From: an uncultured Collinsella sp.
GTDB taxonomy: Bacteria > Actinomycetota > Coriobacteriia > Coriobacteriales > Coriobacteriaceae
Length of the DNA: 6,957 nt
Direction: 5' to 3'
NCBI GenBank assembly: GCA_900551815.1
Contig: URXE01000082.1
Coordinates: 1 to 6,957 of the forward strand
The notes under the pieces are model-generated. The model saw only the letters and a list, made by a program, of their open reading frames with translations, did no database searches and was not told the origin of the DNA. How positions within the stretch are numbered: position 1 is the first letter of the stretch; every line of letters starts with the position of its first letter. The translations under genes were made by a program, and so were the position numbers. This document shows positions 5,106 through 6,957 of this stretch, piece after piece.

Positions 5106-6957
5106 ATGAGAATCGATAAGCTAGCAATGACGTCGCGCGAGGCGCTGCAGACCGCCATGAGCACGGCTGCCGACGCGCAGGCCGGCGCGGTGGAGCCGAT
5201 TCACCTGCTGTCCGCCCTGCTCGGTGCCGGCGAGCGCAATATCTCCGTGATCATTGAGCGCATCGGTGCCGACCCGGCTCAGCTTGCACGCTCCACGCAG
5301 GATGCCATTGACCACGCGCCCAAGGTTTCCGGCGAGGGTCAGCAGATGGGTCTTTCCAACGAGCTCGTCCGCGTTATCGAGAAGGCCGAGAAGAAGGCCA
5401 CCAAGATGGGCGACAGCTTTGTGGTGACTGAACATTTGCTGATGGCGCTTGCCGAGGACAAGGGCGAGGCCGGTCGTGTACTGCGCGACGCCGGCGTCAC
5501 CAAGGAGCGCATCGAGCAGGTCTACGAGGAGCTGCGCGGCGATGACCGCGTGACGTCTGCCGAGGACAAGACCCAGTTTGAGGCGCTGGAGCAGTACGGT
5601 CGCAATATCTGCGACCTTGCCCGCGCCGGCAAGCTTGACCCGGTCATCGGCCGTACCGACGAGATCCGCCGTACCATTCAGGTCCTGTCCCGCCGCACCA
5701 AGAACAACCCCGTGCTCATCGGCGAGCCGGGCGTCGGCAAAACTGCTATCGTCGAGGGCATCGCCCAGCGTATCGTGGCCGGCGACGTGCCGAGTACGCT
5801 GCGCGACCGCGACCTTATCGAGCTCGACATGAGCGCGCTGGTCGCCGGCGCTAAGTACCGCGGTGAGTTCGAGGACCGCTTGAAGGCCGTACTCAAAGAA
5901 GTGCAAAAATCCGAGGGCAAGGTCATCCTGTTCATCGATGAGCTCCACACCATCGTGGGCGCGGGTGCCACCGAGGGCTCCATGGACGCCGGCAACATCC
6001 TGAAGCCTGCACTCGCCCGTGGCGACCTGCACGCGATTGGCGCGACCACGCTTGACGAGTACCGCAAGTACATCGAGAAGGACGCGGCGCTCGCACGTCG
6101 TTTCCAGACCGTGATGGTCTCCGAGCCTACCGTCGAGGACACCATTTCGATCCTGCGTGGCCTCAAGGAGAAGTACGAGATCTTCCACGGCGTGCATATC
6201 ACCGATAGCGCGCTCGTGGCGGCTGCCGACCTCTCCGATCGCTACATCGCCGACCGTTTCCTGCCCGACAAGGCCATCGACCTGGTCGATGAGGCCGCAA
6301 GCCGCCTGCGCATGGAGCTCGACAGCATGCCGGTCGAGATCGACGCCACCACGCGTCAGCTCACCCAGCTGCAGATCGAGGAGCAGGCACTCATGAAGGA
6401 GACCGATGACGCCTCCAAGGAGCGTCTGGAGGCCCTACGTCAGGAGATCGCCGAGGTCCAGGAAAAGCTCAACGTGCAAAAGGCCGGCTGGCTCAACCAG
6501 AAGAACGCCATCGACCACGTGCAGGAGCTCAAGGGGCAGCTTGACGAGGCCAAGAGCGAAGAGGAGCGCGCGACGCGCAACGGCGACCTGGGCCGTGCGT
6601 CCGAGCTGCGCTTCTCCGTGATTCCGGGCCTGCAGCAGCAGATTCAGGATTCCGAGGCCGCGCTCGAGGCACAAAAGCAGCAGGACGGCGAGGGCCTCAA
6701 CGAACAGGTGACCTCCGACGAGATTGCCGAGGTCGTGAGCGCCTGGACCGGCGTGCCCGTCTCCAAGATGATGCAGGGCGAGCTCGACAAGTTGAAGGGC
6801 CTGGAGGGCGAGCTGCATAAGCGCGTCATCGGTCAGGACGAGGCTGTCTCCGCCGTTGCCGCGGCCGTGCGCCGCAGCCGTGCGGGTCTCTCCGATCCGG
6901 ACAAGCCCATCGGCAGCTTCTTCTTCCTGGGCCCCACCGGCGTGGGCAAGACCGAGC
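5106..6957 (+). CDS. clpB: ClpB protein disaggregase (Hsp100 AAA+), 3' end beyond the window
   Basis: ClpB is a cytoplasmic hexameric ATPase that works with DnaK to pull proteins out of aggregates after heat or other stress. The first 617 residues are visible of about 860-870 usual for the family. Two Clp N-domain repeats occupy about 1-145. The first AAA+ module has Walker A GEPGVGKT (206-213), pore loop KYRG (250-253), Walker B VILFIDE (273-279), sensor-1 IGATT (311-315) and arginine fingers R331/R332. The long coiled-coil M domain runs from about 403 to 530 and separates ClpB from ClpA and ClpC-type unfoldases. The second module begins with VIGQDEAV and breaks off in Walker A GPTGVGKT (609-616). 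ATG 5106 is well supported: AGAGGTG lies 5 bp upstream, and MRIDKLAMTSREAL matches the usual ClpB start. No key residue is missing in the visible part. Confidence 0.97.
   Translation, partial: MRIDKLAMTSREALQTAMSTAADAQAGAVEPIHLLSALLGAGERNISVIIERIGADPAQLARSTQDAIDHAPKVSGEGQQMGLSNELVRVIEKAEKKATKMGDSFVVTEHLLMALAEDKGEAGRVLRDAGVTKERIEQVYEELRGDDRVTSAEDKTQFEALEQYGRNICDLARAGKLDPVIGRTDEIRRTIQVLSRRTKNNPVLIGEPGVGKTAIVEGIAQRIVAGDVPSTLRDRDLIELDMSALVAGAKYRGEFEDRLKAVLKEVQKSEGKVILFIDELHTIVGAGATEGSMDAGNILKPALARGDLHAIGATTLDEYRKYIEKDAALARRFQTVMVSEPTVEDTISILRGLKEKYEIFHGVHITDSALVAAADLSDRYIADRFLPDKAIDLVDEAASRLRMELDSMPVEIDATTRQLTQLQIEEQALMKETDDASKERLEALRQEIAEVQEKLNVQKAGWLNQKNAIDHVQELKGQLDEAKSEEERATRNGDLGRASELRFSVIPGLQQQIQDSEAALEAQKQQDGEGLNEQVTSDEIAEVVSAWTGVPVSKMMQGELDKLKGLEGELHKRVIGQDEAVSAVAAAVRRSRAGLSDPDKPIGSFFFLGPTGVGKTE

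Noticed and set aside
5121..6197. Minus-strand open frame (358 codons) opposite clpB
   Set aside because: It is an antisense shadow. The plus strand encodes an intact, fully recognisable ClpB.

Overview
The window looks like chromosomal DNA from a high-GC actinobacterium. The best guess is the Coriobacteriia, close to Collinsella. The guess rests on G/C-rich third codon positions in the two large genes, an aconitase-like hydratase typical of gut anaerobes, and a family of CCACCACAAAGG...CCTTTGTGGTGG hairpin repeats that I associate with Collinsella-type genomes. The taxonomic call is inference; no rRNA gene or other marker is present.

Layout. Positions 1-309 are a leader or intergenic stretch with small palindromes and no convincing gene. 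Positions 310-2610 (+) encode a complete 766-residue aconitase-superfamily hydratase with three iron-sulfur cysteines. A 473-bp gap (2611-3083) follows. It holds a 74-bp near-perfect hairpin, a plausible intrinsic terminator, and a dense cluster of two repeat types: a 35-bp 'A' hairpin and a longer 'B' palindrome repeated every ~80 bp. Two divergent, unrecognised genes come next, 3084-3752 (-) and 3954-4658 (+). Each encodes a small protein with one N-terminal membrane segment and a cysteine-containing outer domain. Another A hairpin lies between them. A second repeat cluster (4667-4928: one A and three B units) follows. An AT-rich promoter region and a structured leader then lead into clpB, which starts at 5106 and runs off the window's right edge just after its second Walker A motif.

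How it fits together. The flanking genes (hydratase, ClpB disaggregase) are ordinary housekeeping or stress genes read left to right. The middle ~2.1 kb is different: lower GC, two orphan membrane proteins transcribed away from each other, and repeat modules at every boundary. The B1-B2 pair at 2833-2976 and the B4-B5 pair at 4788-4931 are gap-free direct copies of 144 bp, about 80% identical by hand count. They bracket the gene pair, so this looks like an inserted or exchangeable islet. Several A hairpins end in a T-run on the strand where they would terminate the neighbouring gene.

The most interesting items are the modular A/B repeat system around the islet and a possible Shine-Dalgarno-sequestering structure in the clpB leader.
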